A stretch of DNA of 64,000 nt from Flavobacterium degerlachei (GCF_900106645.1 NZ_FNMV01000003.1:232238-296237); one strand, 5' to 3'; shown: positions 9,284-19,084, counted from the first letter of the stretch. The notes: generated by a model from the sequence alone, not told the origin. A program made the numbers and translations.

Positions 9284-10756
9284 ATGCACACAATAGATTA
9301 TATTATCTTCGTTGTTTACATGGCTGCCATGTTAGGCGTTGGTCTTTATTTCTTTAATAAAAATAAAACAGCCGAGGATTTTTACGTAAGCGGACGGAAT
9401 ATGAGCAGTTGGCATATTGGTTTATCAGTTGTCGCTACTGATGTTGGTGGTGGATTTTCGATTGGTTTAGGTGGTCTTGGTTTTACAATGGGAATCTCTG
9501 GTTCATGGATGTTATTCACGGGACTACTTGGTGCTTGGCTAAGTGCAGTCTACCTGATTCCAAAGGTGAGCCACTTAGGTCACAAACATAAATTCTTCAC
9601 TTTTCCTCAAATATTTGATCATTTTTACAATAGTAAAGTAGCATTGTTAGCCGGAATTATTTCTGCTATTGGATATATTGGATTTACAAGTTCGCAGGTT
9701 TTGGCTGGAGCCAAATTAGCTTCGGCAACTATTGATGGATTAAATATTCAGACAGCATTGATTGTTATGGGCGCCATAGCAGTAATCTATACAGCAATTG
9801 GAGGGTTAAAAGCCGTTATATATACTGATACTATTCAATGGTTGATCTTGATTGGAGGATTAGTTTTTATCGGTATTCCTATTGCTTATAATGCCGTAGA
9901 TGGTTATGATGTCATCAAAGCAACATTAGCACCTGAATATTTATCATTAACCAATGTAAAATGGTACCAAATATTAAATTGGTCGATAACCATCATTCCT
10001 ATTTGGTTTGTGGGAATGACTTTATACCAAAGAATTTATGCCAGTAAAGGCGAAAAAGAAGCGAAAAAAGCATGGCTAATTGCTGGAGTTTTCGAATGGC
10101 CTATAATGGCTTTCATGGGAGTAATACTGGGAATGCTTGCCAAAGTAGCCGCCACAAATGGTATGTTTGAAGGAATTACTGATGCCGCGTCTATGGATAG
10201 TGAAATGGGATTACCTATTTTATTAGCGACTATACTTCCCATTGGATTAATGGGCTTGATGCTTTCCTCCTATTTTTCGGCTATCCTTTCCACAGCTGAC
10301 TCTTGTTTAATGGCAGCCTCAGGAAATATTGTTACCGATATTCTTGCCAAGTTTTCTAAAAAAGAATTAACGCATAAAAAAGAACTTCGCCTTTCTCAAA
10401 TAGTCACACTATTGATTGGTGTTTTTGCCATATTACTGGCGTCACAAATGCAAAATGTGCTGGAGCTCATGCTCTACTCCTACGCATTCATGGTATCAGG
10501 ATTATTCATTCCTGTACTTGGTGCTTTATTTTGGAAGAAAAGCCATCCCACTGCTGCTTTTTGGAGTATGCTTTTTGGAGGAGGAACAACAATTTTCCTA
10601 ATTATTAGCGAAAATAAATTACCTTTAGGAATAAAATTACCCGAACATTTGGATGCAAATATTTACGGAATAACTATTTCGTTTATTTTATTCGTTACCA
10701 TATCGATTTATCACTATAACAAAAAAGAAAAACAAAATGGAATTCAAAATAATTAA
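9284..10756 (+). CDS. Sodium:solute symporter (SSS family)
   Basis: This 490-residue inner-membrane protein has about 13 hydrophobic segments and no signal peptide. Family marks are the opening MHTIDYIIFVVYMAAMLGVG, the DFYVSGRNMSSWHIGLS segment, the DVGGGFSIGLGGLGF helix and the GGLKAVIYTDTIQWLI helix. SSTADSCLMAASGN-like residues (STADSC) in TM8 contribute to the sodium site in this family. The substrate cannot be read from sequence. As the first gene of a unit with an acetyltransferase, an M20 hydrolase and two racemases, it probably imports an amino acid, an acyl amino acid or a small peptide. The last 20 bases overlap the next gene. Confidence 0.9.
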   Translation: MHTIDYIIFVVYMAAMLGVGLYFFNKNKTAEDFYVSGRNMSSWHIGLSVVATDVGGGFSIGLGGLGFTMGISGSWMLFTGLLGAWLSAVYLIPKVSHLGHKHKFFTFPQIFDHFYNSKVALLAGIISAIGYIGFTSSQVLAGAKLASATIDGLNIQTALIVMGAIAVIYTAIGGLKAVIYTDTIQWLILIGGLVFIGIPIAYNAVDGYDVIKATLAPEYLSLTNVKWYQILNWSITIIPIWFVGMTLYQRIYASKGEKEAKKAWLIAGVFEWPIMAFMGVILGMLAKVAATNGMFEGITDAASMDSEMGLPILLATILPIGLMGLMLSSYFSAILSTADSCLMAASGNIVTDILAKFSKKELTHKKELRLSQIVTLLIGVFAILLASQMQNVLELMLYSYAFMVSGLFIPVLGALFWKKSHPTAAFWSMLFGGGTTIFLIISENKLPLGIKLPEHLDANIYGITISFILFVTISIYHYNKKEKQNGIQNN

Positions 10757-11171
10757 TGCAGCTTCAGGAGAAGATAAAACATATACAAATCAAATAATAG
10801 CTCAGTTTCTATATACTCATTTAGAAGAATATGGCGATAAAATCGAAGACATTCTAAAATGTATCGATTATGTAATGACTCCAGAAAAAGGAGGAAATAT
10901 AGTAGTTGGTTTAGACGAAAATAAAATTGTAGGTGTTACCATTTTAAACAATACCAACATGAAAGATTTCATACCAGAAAACATTTTGGTATATATTGCT
11001 GTTGACAATAGCCAACGTGGTAAAGGATTTGGAAAACAATTAATGCAAAAAGCCATCTCAATTGCAGAGGGAAATATTGCACTTCATGTTGAACCGGATA
11101 ATCCAGCCAAAAAACTATATGAAAAGCTAGGTTTCACTAACAAATACCTGGAAATGCGTCTCATCAAATAG
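10737..11171 (+). CDS. GNAT family N-acetyltransferase
   Basis: This 144-residue cytoplasmic acetyltransferase uses acetyl-CoA. The motif A region YIAVDNSQRGKGFGKQLMQKA (pyrophosphate-binding QRGKGFG) is near residues 82-102. It is followed by the typical LHVEPDNPAKKLYEKLGF stretch. The start overlaps the symporter by 20 bases and the stop is 6 bases before the amidohydrolase, so co-translation is likely. The acceptor is unknown. Its place in the operon suggests an amino acid amine, which would make an N-acetyl compound that the next gene product could hydrolyse. Confidence 0.88.
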   Translation: MEFKIINAASGEDKTYTNQIIAQFLYTHLEEYGDKIEDILKCIDYVMTPEKGGNIVVGLDENKIVGVTILNNTNMKDFIPENILVYIAVDNSQRGKGFGKQLMQKAISIAEGNIALHVEPDNPAKKLYEKLGFTNKYLEMRLIK

Positions 11172-11177
11172 TCCAAA

Positions 11178-12332
11178 ATGGAAAATTTACAACAGCGCAT
11201 TGAATCTTTAATTCAGTTGCGTAAGGAATTGCATCAACATCCTGAGGTTTCTGGAAAAGAGTTAGAAACCTCAAAAAAAATCATTGCTTTTCTCGAAAAG
11301 TACGCTCCAGATGAAATCATTACAGAAATAGGAGAAACTGGAATAGTGGCAATTTATAAAGGTAAACAAACGGGGAAAACCGTATTGTTTAGATGCGAAC
11401 TAGATGCTTTACCAATTGAAGAAATAAATACATTTGACCATCGCTCGCTAACAAATGGGGTTTCCCATAAATGCGGACATGACGGTCATATGGCTATCTT
11501 ATGTGGTCTAGCTATGGAACTATCACAAAACAGACCTGAGACAGGATCAGTAATTTTATTGTTTCAACCGGCTGAGGAAGATGGTAGCGGAGCACAAAAA
11601 GTATTTTCGGATCCAAAATTTGCCTTGCTACAACCTGATTATGTTTTTGCTTTGCATAACATTCCCGGCTATAAAAAAAATCAAATTGTCATTAAAAATG
11701 ACACATTCAGTTGTGCTGTAAACAGCATGATTATTAAATTAAAAGGAATTACAGCTCATGCGGGTGAACCCGAAATGGGAATTAATCCTACTTTGGCGAT
11801 AGCCAAAATAGCTACTCAGTTCAACCAACTCATACAAGCTGATATTGCAAAGAAAAATTACTGCCTGATTACTCCTATTTATATTAAAATGGGGAAAAAA
11901 GCCTATGGAGTTTCAGCTGGAGCAGGAGAAATTCATTTCACTGTAAGAAGTGACAGTAATTCGCAAATGAAGCAAGTAGAAAATACTTTAGAGAAACGAG
12001 CAAAAACAATCGCTGAAGAATTTAATTTGAAATGTAAAATCTCTTGGACACAAGGTTTTCAAGCAAATGAAAATAATAAGGAAGCAACAAATTATATTAG
12101 AAATTCAGCAAAAACCAATAATTTTGAATTATTGGAAAAAGAAACTCCTTTTACATGGGGTGAAGATTTTGGTTTGTTTACCCAGCACTATCCGGGCGCT
12201 ATGTTTGGCCTAGGTTCTGGAATAAACACCCCTGCCCTTCACAATCCAGATTACGATTTTCCTGATGAGATTATCAGCACGGGAATTTCCGTTTTTCACC
12301 AAATCAGCAAACAAATTACGGATGCACACTAA
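11178..12332 (+). CDS. M20 family amidohydrolase (N-acyl-amino-acid hydrolase type)
   Basis: This is a 384-residue cytoplasmic metallo-hydrolase of the M20D hippuricase/IAA-amino-acid hydrolase group. It starts with RKELHQHPEVSGKE, carries the metal site motif KCGHDGHM (about residues 97-104), the catalytic PAEEDGSGA, the dimerisation-domain TAHAGEPEMG and the late GEDFGLF ligand region. There is no signal peptide. The family removes acyl groups from amino acids or cleaves small conjugates. The gene lies 6 bases after the GNAT gene, and its last 11 bases overlap the alanine racemase start, so its substrate is probably an N-acyl amino acid. Confidence 0.88.
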   Translation: MENLQQRIESLIQLRKELHQHPEVSGKELETSKKIIAFLEKYAPDEIITEIGETGIVAIYKGKQTGKTVLFRCELDALPIEEINTFDHRSLTNGVSHKCGHDGHMAILCGLAMELSQNRPETGSVILLFQPAEEDGSGAQKVFSDPKFALLQPDYVFALHNIPGYKKNQIVIKNDTFSCAVNSMIIKLKGITAHAGEPEMGINPTLAIAKIATQFNQLIQADIAKKNYCLITPIYIKMGKKAYGVSAGAGEIHFTVRSDSNSQMKQVENTLEKRAKTIAEEFNLKCKISWTQGFQANENNKEATNYIRNSAKTNNFELLEKETPFTWGEDFGLFTQHYPGAMFGLGSGINTPALHNPDYDFPDEIISTGISVFHQISKQITDAH

Positions 12333-13473
12333 TTCAATAATTGAACTTAATACCAGCGCTTATCAAAAGAATCTTTCTTTTCTTCGAACTACTTTTGGAA
12401 AAAAAGTACAAATTTCATGTGTTGTAAAAGGAAACGCTTATGGACATGGCGTTAAGGAAATTGTTTCGATGGCCTATGCGAATGGAATAACACATTTTTC
12501 TGTTTTTGATGTAGAGGAAGCGAAAACCGTGAAAGAAGAATTAGAGAATAAAGCCACTGTTATGGTAATGGGACTCGTTCAAGACGAAGACATGGAATGG
12601 GTGGTCGATAATAACGTAGAGTTTTTTGTTTTTGAGAAAGCCAGATTAACAAAAGCGGCTAAAACAGCAAAAAAACTCAATAAAAAAGCAATTGTACATA
12701 TTGAGGTAGAGACAGGAATGCATCGTACCGGCTTTGAAAAAAACGAACTCAATGCAGTAATTGCTTTTCTAAAAAAAGAAAAAGAACACATTTATTTTAA
12801 GGGACTATGTACACATTATGCGGGTGCCGAAAGTATTGCAAACTATTATAGGGTCGATAAGCAAATTAAACGATTTGATGATATTTATCAATATCTTTGT
12901 AAGATTGACTTAAAGCCAGAAATTAAACATTCAGCTTGTTCAGCGGCATCGATTATGTTTCCCGAAACCAGAATGGATATGGTTCGAATAGGAATCATTC
13001 AATACGGATTATGGCCAAGTCCTGAAGTATTTGTCAATTTTTTAAGTACAAAAAAGAATAAAATTGATCCTCTTCAAAGAGTTATTACTTGGAAAAGTAA
13101 AATAATGAGTGTGAAAAAGGTGAAAATTGGAGAATTTATAGGATATGGTACTAGCTTCCTTGCAGAAAGGAATATGACTGTTGCAGTAATTCCCATTGGT
13201 TATTCTCATGGTTATAGCCGTTCTCTAAGCAACCAAGGAAGAGTTCTTATCAATGGACAACGCTGTATTGTAGTTGGGTCAGTAAACATGAATATGATGA
13301 CTGTCGATGTAACAAATATTGAGTCAGTGAAGAAAGACGATGAAGTAGTTTTAATTGGCTCTCAAAGTGACCTTTCAGTATCTGTAGCTTCTTTTAGTGA
13401 TTTTAGCAATCAATTGAACTATGAATTATTAACCCGAATTTCAAAAACGATTCCACGTAAAATTATAGAATAA
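12322..13473 (+). CDS. alr: Alanine racemase (PLP-dependent)
   Basis: This 383-residue enzyme interconverts L- and D-alanine, or similar amino acids. The PLP lysine lies in VVKGNAYGHG. The TIM-barrel signatures HIEVETGMHRTGF and RIGIIQYGLWPS, and the C-terminal-domain GEFIGYGTSF are present. The ATG at 12322 is inside the end of the M20 gene (overlap ATGCACACTAA). It is preferred over the frame opening at 12265, which would add 19 residues unlike the family. The usual GYADGYPR stretch reads GYSHGYSR, an unusual change near the active site. Many Bacteroidota carry Alr fused to MurF, so this stand-alone copy may be catabolic rather than for cell-wall synthesis. Confidence 0.88.
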   Translation: MHTNSIIELNTSAYQKNLSFLRTTFGKKVQISCVVKGNAYGHGVKEIVSMAYANGITHFSVFDVEEAKTVKEELENKATVMVMGLVQDEDMEWVVDNNVEFFVFEKARLTKAAKTAKKLNKKAIVHIEVETGMHRTGFEKNELNAVIAFLKKEKEHIYFKGLCTHYAGAESIANYYRVDKQIKRFDDIYQYLCKIDLKPEIKHSACSAASIMFPETRMDMVRIGIIQYGLWPSPEVFVNFLSTKKNKIDPLQRVITWKSKIMSVKKVKIGEFIGYGTSFLAERNMTVAVIPIGYSHGYSRSLSNQGRVLINGQRCIVVGSVNMNMMTVDVTNIESVKKDDEVVLIGSQSDLSVSVASFSDFSNQLNYELLTRISKTIPRKIIE

Positions 13474-14546
13474 TGGCCTTTATAAAACTATACCGAAAAA
13501 AATTAGAGGAAAATTACACTTTCTTGAATAACATTTTTGAGTCCAGACATATAGAATGGGGTGTTGTTACAAAGCTTCTTTGCGGTAATACAATTTACTT
13601 AAAAGAAATTATTGCATTAGGTGTAAGAGAAATGCATGATTCTAGAATTAGTAACTTAAAAAAAATAAAGGCGTTGGACCCTACAATCCAAACCGTCTAT
13701 ATTAAACCACCTGCAAAACGAAGTATTGAAAAAATTGTAAAATATGCTGACGTCAGTTTTAACACTGAAATTTATACTATCCAACAGCTCTCCAAAGAGG
13801 CTCAAAAGCAAAATAAAATCCACAAAGTCATTATTATGATTGAAATGGGTGATTTGCGAGAAGGTGTTATGGGTGAAGAGTTAGTTGAATTTTATGGTGA
13901 TATATTAAAGTTACCCAATATAGAAATCCGCGGAATTGGTACCAATCTTAATTGCCTGAGTGGCATTATGCCTACTCAAGACAAATTGATTCAATTAAGT
14001 TTATACAAGCAACTGATAGAAGCAAAATTCAACATCACAATTCCGTGGGTTTCAGGAGGAACTTCTGTTGCCATTCCTTTAATATTGAAAAATGCACGCC
14101 CAATGGCAGTTAACCATTTTAGAATTGGCGAAGCTTTATTTTTTGGTAAAGATCTCTTTACAGGCGAAACTATTGAGGGCATGCATAATGATGTATTCAA
14201 ATTGTATTCAGAAATTATAGAAATCACTGAAAAACCGGATACACCAGTTGGTGAGTTGGGAGAAAGTGGGGTTGGAACATCTTATGTACCAAGTGACACA
14301 GACGATTTAGGAGAGACTTCGTTAAGAGCAATATTGGATATTGGTTTGTTAGATATGCAACCGCAATATATAGAAGCTGAGGATCCTGATATCACTATCA
14401 TTGATGCAAGTTCAGATATGCTTGTCATTGACATTTCAAGTTCGAAAAAGAAATATAAAATAGGTGATTTAGTCTCATTCAAAATACAATATATGGGAGC
14501 GCTTTATCTTTTGAATTCCGATTATATTGAAAAAACGATTGGATAA
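13473..14546 (+). CDS. Ornithine racemase-like PLP enzyme (alanine racemase N-domain family)
   Basis: This 357-residue fold-III PLP enzyme has the PLP lysine in VVTKLLCGN, the form seen in the alanine/ornithine racemase group (Orr, YhfX-like) rather than in Alr. Other marks are MIEMGDLREGV, GIGTNLNCLSG, VSGGTSVAIP and the phosphate-binding HFRIGEALFFG. The start shares its A with the alr stop (TAATG), a clear sign of translational coupling. A strong terminator follows. The family includes ornithine racemase from clostridia, but the substrate here is not proven. With Alr it suggests the operon handles amino acids of both chiralities. Confidence 0.83.
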   Translation: MAFIKLYRKKLEENYTFLNNIFESRHIEWGVVTKLLCGNTIYLKEIIALGVREMHDSRISNLKKIKALDPTIQTVYIKPPAKRSIEKIVKYADVSFNTEIYTIQQLSKEAQKQNKIHKVIIMIEMGDLREGVMGEELVEFYGDILKLPNIEIRGIGTNLNCLSGIMPTQDKLIQLSLYKQLIEAKFNITIPWVSGGTSVAIPLILKNARPMAVNHFRIGEALFFGKDLFTGETIEGMHNDVFKLYSEIIEITEKPDTPVGELGESGVGTSYVPSDTDDLGETSLRAILDIGLLDMQPQYIEAEDPDITIIDASSDMLVIDISSSKKKYKIGDLVSFKIQYMGALYLLNSDYIEKTIG

Positions 14547-14569
14547 CCTATATTTAATCTACAATGTAA

Positions 14570-14611
14570 AAAGGGAAAATGAAATCAAAATTCATTTTCC
14601 CTTTCTTTTTT
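14570..14611 (+). terminator. Rho-independent terminator of the racemase operon
   Basis: A perfect 14-bp stem (AAAGGGAAAATGAA / TTCATTTTCCCTTT) with loop ATCAAAA is followed by a T-rich run. Confidence 0.88.
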
Positions 14612-14712
14612 ATGTTTTACAATTACAAACCATTACACAAATGTTAAATAACCATCTTTTTAACATTTAATTATAATGATTTTCTACATTTAGCAAAAAT
14701 TAACAAACCTAT

Positions 14713-17709
14713 ATGAAAAGAATCAATACCCTCCTATTTCTATTAATTTTCATTCTCAAAATAGATGCCCAAGAATATTTTCCAAACAATGAAAGTATCC
14801 ACAATAGAAACAATAACTATACGGCTTTTATAAATGCCAAAATAATAGTAACGTCCAAACAAATCATTGAGAAAGGTAGCTTACTGGTTCAAAATGGAAG
14901 AATAATCGCTGTTGGAAAAACAGTGACAATCCCAAAAAACGCTGTAACAATTGATTTGGACGGTAAGTCTATTTACCCTTCATTTATTGATATGTACAGT
15001 AGTTTTGGAATCGAAAAAACCAAAAAAAGCGAAAGTAGCCGTCAATCACAGGTATATGACACGAAAAAGGCAGGTTATTACTGGAACGAGCACATCAAAC
15101 CAGAAGCAGATGCTTACCAAATCTTTAAATATGATAATTCAAAAGCCGAAGAGCTATTAAAGGCTGGATTTGGAGTTGTAAATACGCATATCGAAGATGG
15201 TATAGCTCAAGGTACCGGTGCTTTAATCGCCCTAAACAATGAAGAGCAAGGAGTTCGTTTAATAACTGATAAAATCAGTAATCATTTTAGTTTTTCAAGA
15301 AGTGCTTCTTCAATTCAAGCCTACCCTAGTTCACTAATGGGAATGATGGCCTTGCTTCGCCAAATGTATCTCGACCTAGATTGGTACAAAAAAGGGAATT
15401 CAAAAACTCAAGATTTATCATTGGAAGCCTTGAATAAAAATGAAAAATTAGTTCAAATATTTGCATCTGAGGATAAACTGAATAGTTTAAGAGCCGCAAA
15501 AATTGCCAAAGAATTTGGTTTGAACTATATCTTAAAAGGTGCCGGAAATGAGTATGAAAGGATTGAAGAAATTAAAAAAACTGATGCAAAATTTATTATT
15601 CCAATAAACTTCCCAGAAGCGTATGATGTTTCAAACCCATATCAAGCAAGTCAATTGGATTATTCTGATTTATTGCAATGGAACCAAGCTCCCACAAATT
15701 TAAAGGTATTATCAGATAACGGAATCACATTTGCATTAACCACAGATAAATTAAAAAAGACCGAAGATTTTCGAACCAATCTTTTAAAAGCGATTCAATA
15801 TGGATTTGACAAAACCAAAGCATTGGAATCCCTAACTACAATTCCTGCTTCATTATTAGGAAAGAGCAATGAAATAGGTAGTTTAAAAGAAGGTAGCTTT
15901 GCCAATTTCCTTATTACTTCAGGAGAAATCTTCGATAAAGAAACTACCGTTTATGAAAATTGGGTTCAAGGAACAAAGTATGTGATTAATGATCGTCTTG
16001 CAAAAGACATTCGTGGAGAATATGAACTAACATATGATTCTAAAACTTACAAATGGATAATAAAAGGTGAAATAAACGCCCCAAAATCAGAGATTAAAAC
16101 AACTGATGCAAAAAAAATTGATTCAAAAATTTCCATTTCAAATAATTGGATTTCTTTAATCATACAAACAAAAGATACGACAAAGACTAATTACAATCGT
16201 CTTAGCGCTTATGTAGATAACAGTCAAAATATAACAGGAAAAGCAATTTCATTTGACGGAAGAGAATCAACATGGTCAGCAGTAAAAATTGCCCCATTCT
16301 TGAAAGAAATTGATTCATCTAAAATAGAGAAGAATATTAAAATTATACCAACTAGCTATCCTAATATTGCTTTTGGTGATTTAGAAAAACCAAAGCAAGA
16401 AACCATATTATTTAAAAATGCTACGGTCTGGACCAATGAAAAAGAAGGTGTTTTAAAACAGACGGATGTATTAATAAAAAACGGTAAAATTGCAGCAATT
16501 GGAAATGGCATCACTGATGCGACAGCGACTGTTATAGATGCAAAAGGAAAACACTTAACTAGTGGAATCATTGATGAACATTCTCATATTGCCATTACAA
16601 AAGGAGTGAATGAAAGTGGTCACAATTCAAGTGCTGAAGTTACAGTAGAAGATGTAGTTAACTCAGATGACATAAATATTTACCGAGAGCTGGCGGGAGG
16701 AGTTACAATCTCACAGTTGCTACATGGGTCGGCAAACCCAATAGGGGGACGTTCCGCAATTGTAAAATGGAAATGGGGTGCTAGTCCTGAGGAAATGCTT
16801 TACAAAGACCAACCTAAATTCATCAAGTTTGCTTTAGGAGAAAATGTTAAACAAGCGAATTGGGGGAATATAAACCCTACACGTTTCCCACAAACAAGAA
16901 TGGGTGTAGAACAAGTTTATATTGATTATTTTCAGCGTGCCAAAGAATATGATGCCGCATGGAAAACATACAATTCAAGTTCTAAAAAGGATAAAACAAA
17001 AGCACCAAGAATTGACTTGGAACTACAAACTCTAGCTGAAATACTAAATAAGGAACGCTTTATTAGCTGTCACTCCTATGTACAATCAGAAATTTTGATG
17101 CTAATGAACGTGGCTGAAAAATTTAATTTTAGAGTCAATACTTTTACACACATTCTGGAGGGATACAAAGTAGCGGACAAAATGAAAGAACACGGTGCTG
17201 GCGCATCGACATTTTCGGATTGGTGGGCATACAAGTTTGAAGTAAACGATGCTATTCCATACAACGGAGCAATTATGCATAATGCAGGAGTTGTGGTTGC
17301 CTACAATTCTGATGACGCAGAAATGTCAAGGAGATTGAATCAGGAAGCTGCAAAGGCTGTCAAATACGGTGATGTCACTGAGGAGGAAGCTTGGAAGTTT
17401 GTCACTTTAAATCCTGCAAAACTATTGCATATTGACGATAAAGTAGGAAGTATTAAAATAGGTAAAGATGCTGATATTGTTCTTTGGAATGATAATCCAT
17501 TGTCAATTTATGCCAAAGTCGAGAAAACAATAATCGAAGGCATTGTATATTATGACATTAAAAAAGATGAAGCTAAAAGAGTAAAGATTGTCAATGACCG
17601 AAATCAGTTAATTGGTCAAATGCTGGACGAGAAAAACAAAGGCATGAAAACTCAAGAGCCAAAGAAAAAAGAGAAAGTAGAATATCATTGTGATACTTTA
17701 GAACAATAG
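14713..17709 (+). CDS. Secreted double-domain amidohydrolase family protein
   Basis: This 998-residue exported protein has a signal peptide (residues 1-19, ending KIDAQ). Residues about 35-430 form a first amidohydrolase-like domain whose metal segment reads YPSFIDMYSSFG, so the usual HxH is missing. A linker of about 100 residues leads to a second domain (from about 565) with an intact GIIDEHSHIAI (HxH near 623), FISCHSYVQSE, TFTHILEGY and YNSDDAEMSRR, which supply the other ligands. The family covers imidazolonepropionase- and dipeptidase-like hydrolases of cyclic amides and peptides. The substrate is unknown. A TACATTTA promoter-like box lies at 14685. The next gene is a relative, 49 bases on. 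Confidence 0.85.
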   Translation: MKRINTLLFLLIFILKIDAQEYFPNNESIHNRNNNYTAFINAKIIVTSKQIIEKGSLLVQNGRIIAVGKTVTIPKNAVTIDLDGKSIYPSFIDMYSSFGIEKTKKSESSRQSQVYDTKKAGYYWNEHIKPEADAYQIFKYDNSKAEELLKAGFGVVNTHIEDGIAQGTGALIALNNEEQGVRLITDKISNHFSFSRSASSIQAYPSSLMGMMALLRQMYLDLDWYKKGNSKTQDLSLEALNKNEKLVQIFASEDKLNSLRAAKIAKEFGLNYILKGAGNEYERIEEIKKTDAKFIIPINFPEAYDVSNPYQASQLDYSDLLQWNQAPTNLKVLSDNGITFALTTDKLKKTEDFRTNLLKAIQYGFDKTKALESLTTIPASLLGKSNEIGSLKEGSFANFLITSGEIFDKETTVYENWVQGTKYVINDRLAKDIRGEYELTYDSKTYKWIIKGEINAPKSEIKTTDAKKIDSKISISNNWISLIIQTKDTTKTNYNRLSAYVDNSQNITGKAISFDGRESTWSAVKIAPFLKEIDSSKIEKNIKIIPTSYPNIAFGDLEKPKQETILFKNATVWTNEKEGVLKQTDVLIKNGKIAAIGNGITDATATVIDAKGKHLTSGIIDEHSHIAITKGVNESGHNSSAEVTVEDVVNSDDINIYRELAGGVTISQLLHGSANPIGGRSAIVKWKWGASPEEMLYKDQPKFIKFALGENVKQANWGNINPTRFPQTRMGVEQVYIDYFQRAKEYDAAWKTYNSSSKKDKTKAPRIDLELQTLAEILNKERFISCHSYVQSEILMLMNVAEKFNFRVNTFTHILEGYKVADKMKEHGAGASTFSDWWAYKFEVNDAIPYNGAIMHNAGVVVAYNSDDAEMSRRLNQEAAKAVKYGDVTEEEAWKFVTLNPAKLLHIDDKVGSIKIGKDADIVLWNDNPLSIYAKVEKTIIEGIVYYDIKKDEAKRVKIVNDRNQLIGQMLDEKNKGMKTQEPKKKEKVEYHCDTLEQ

Positions 17710-17758
17710 TAAATCAAAAATAACCAATCACAATCATAAAAACATAATTCTAAATACA

Positions 17759-19057
17759 ATGAGCAAAAATACATATATCCTATCATTGCTGTTCAGCATA
17801 TCATTAATAGCCCAGCACGCTCCTGCCAATAAGCAATCTAAATCTATTTTGATTCTTAACGGTACAGCTCATCTGGGAAATGGGCAAGTAATCGACAACA
17901 GCGCAATTGGTTTTAAAGACGGAAAGCTAACATTAGTGGCCGATGCTACATTGATCAGGTTGCCAAAAGATGCCTACGAGGAAACAATCGATGCAAGCGG
18001 AAAACAAATATATCCCGGCTTTATTGCGCCAAACTCAACATTGGGTCTTGTTGAAATTGATGCCATTAAATCATCTGATGATGAAAGTGAACTTGGAAAT
18101 ATGAATCCAAATGTGCGCAGTATAATCGCGTACAACGCCGAATCTAAAGTTATTGAAACTGTTATCCCTAACGGAATCCTAATGGCACAAATTACTCCTC
18201 GTGGAGGTAGAATATCAGGTACATCCTCCATTGTCCAGTTGGATGCATGGAGTTGGCAAGAGGCGGTAGTGAAAGAAAATGACGGAATTCATTTGAATTT
18301 CCCTTCCCCTTTTAAGCAAACAGGCAGATGGACTGAACCTGGAGAAATGACTTTAAATAAAGATTACGCAAAACAGTTAAGTGAAATAACTTCTTTTTTA
18401 TCGAATGCAAAAGCCTATCAACAGGCTAACTCGAAAGAAAGAAATGTTGTCTTTGAATCAACCAAAGGATTGTTTGATGGCTCACAAACTTTGTTTATCC
18501 TCGCTAATGATGAGTTACAAATTATCGATGCTATTAAATTAGCAAAGGAAAGCGGAATCACAAAAATTGTAATTGTAGGTGGATTCGAGGCTTATAAAAC
18601 AGCCGATTTATTGAGGTCGAACAATATAGGAGTTCTATTAAAACGTGTTCATGACATGCCTCAATACGATGATCAAGATGTACACCTTCCATACAAAATG
18701 GCCAAGATATTAGTTGATAAAGGGATTGTCGTAGCACTTGAGAATAGTGGTGACAAGGAACGAATGAATACACGTAACCTTCCTTTTCTTGCAGGTACCT
18801 GCGCTGCTTACGGATTAGATAAAGAACAAGCCCTACAATTAATCACCTCAAATACAGCTCAATTATTAGGAATTGATAGTTTCTGCGGAACACTTGAGGA
18901 AGGAAAGGATGCCACTCTTTTTATATCGGATGGAGATGCTTTAGATATGAGAACAAATAAACTCTCAAAAGCATACATACAGGGAAGGTTACTAAAATTA
19001 GAAAATCATCAGTCAAATCTGAACCGTATTTATAAGGAAAAATACAATCAAAAGTAG
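17759..19057 (+). CDS. Secreted amidohydrolase-like protein without HxH (possible pseudoenzyme)
   Basis: This 432-residue protein with an N-terminal signal (ending near IAQHA) has the amidohydrolase beta-sandwich and barrel layout: AIGFKDGKLTLV, then TIDASGKQIYPGFIAPNSTLG. The HxH expected after YPGFI is replaced by PNS. Late segments such as VALENSGDKERMN and the GTLEEGKDATLF composite-domain return are present. It resembles the first half of the preceding 998-residue protein and is probably co-transcribed with it. Loss of the metal pair suggests a structural or regulatory partner rather than an enzyme; that is inference. Confidence 0.82.
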   Translation: MSKNTYILSLLFSISLIAQHAPANKQSKSILILNGTAHLGNGQVIDNSAIGFKDGKLTLVADATLIRLPKDAYEETIDASGKQIYPGFIAPNSTLGLVEIDAIKSSDDESELGNMNPNVRSIIAYNAESKVIETVIPNGILMAQITPRGGRISGTSSIVQLDAWSWQEAVVKENDGIHLNFPSPFKQTGRWTEPGEMTLNKDYAKQLSEITSFLSNAKAYQQANSKERNVVFESTKGLFDGSQTLFILANDELQIIDAIKLAKESGITKIVIVGGFEAYKTADLLRSNNIGVLLKRVHDMPQYDDQDVHLPYKMAKILVDKGIVVALENSGDKERMNTRNLPFLAGTCAAYGLDKEQALQLITSNTAQLLGIDSFCGTLEEGKDATLFISDGDALDMRTNKLSKAYIQGRLLKLENHQSNLNRIYKEKYNQK

Positions 19058-19084
19058 TACTTGAACAACTAATTATAATAATAA

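Noticed and set aside
9036..9293. An 85-codon minus-strand frame upstream of the symporter gene
   Set aside because: It covers the operon's likely promoter and palindrome, has no domain and would overlap the symporter start.
9184..9357. A plus-strand frame of about 57 codons overlapping the symporter start
   Set aside because: Out of frame with the symporter and with no family resemblance; read as chance.
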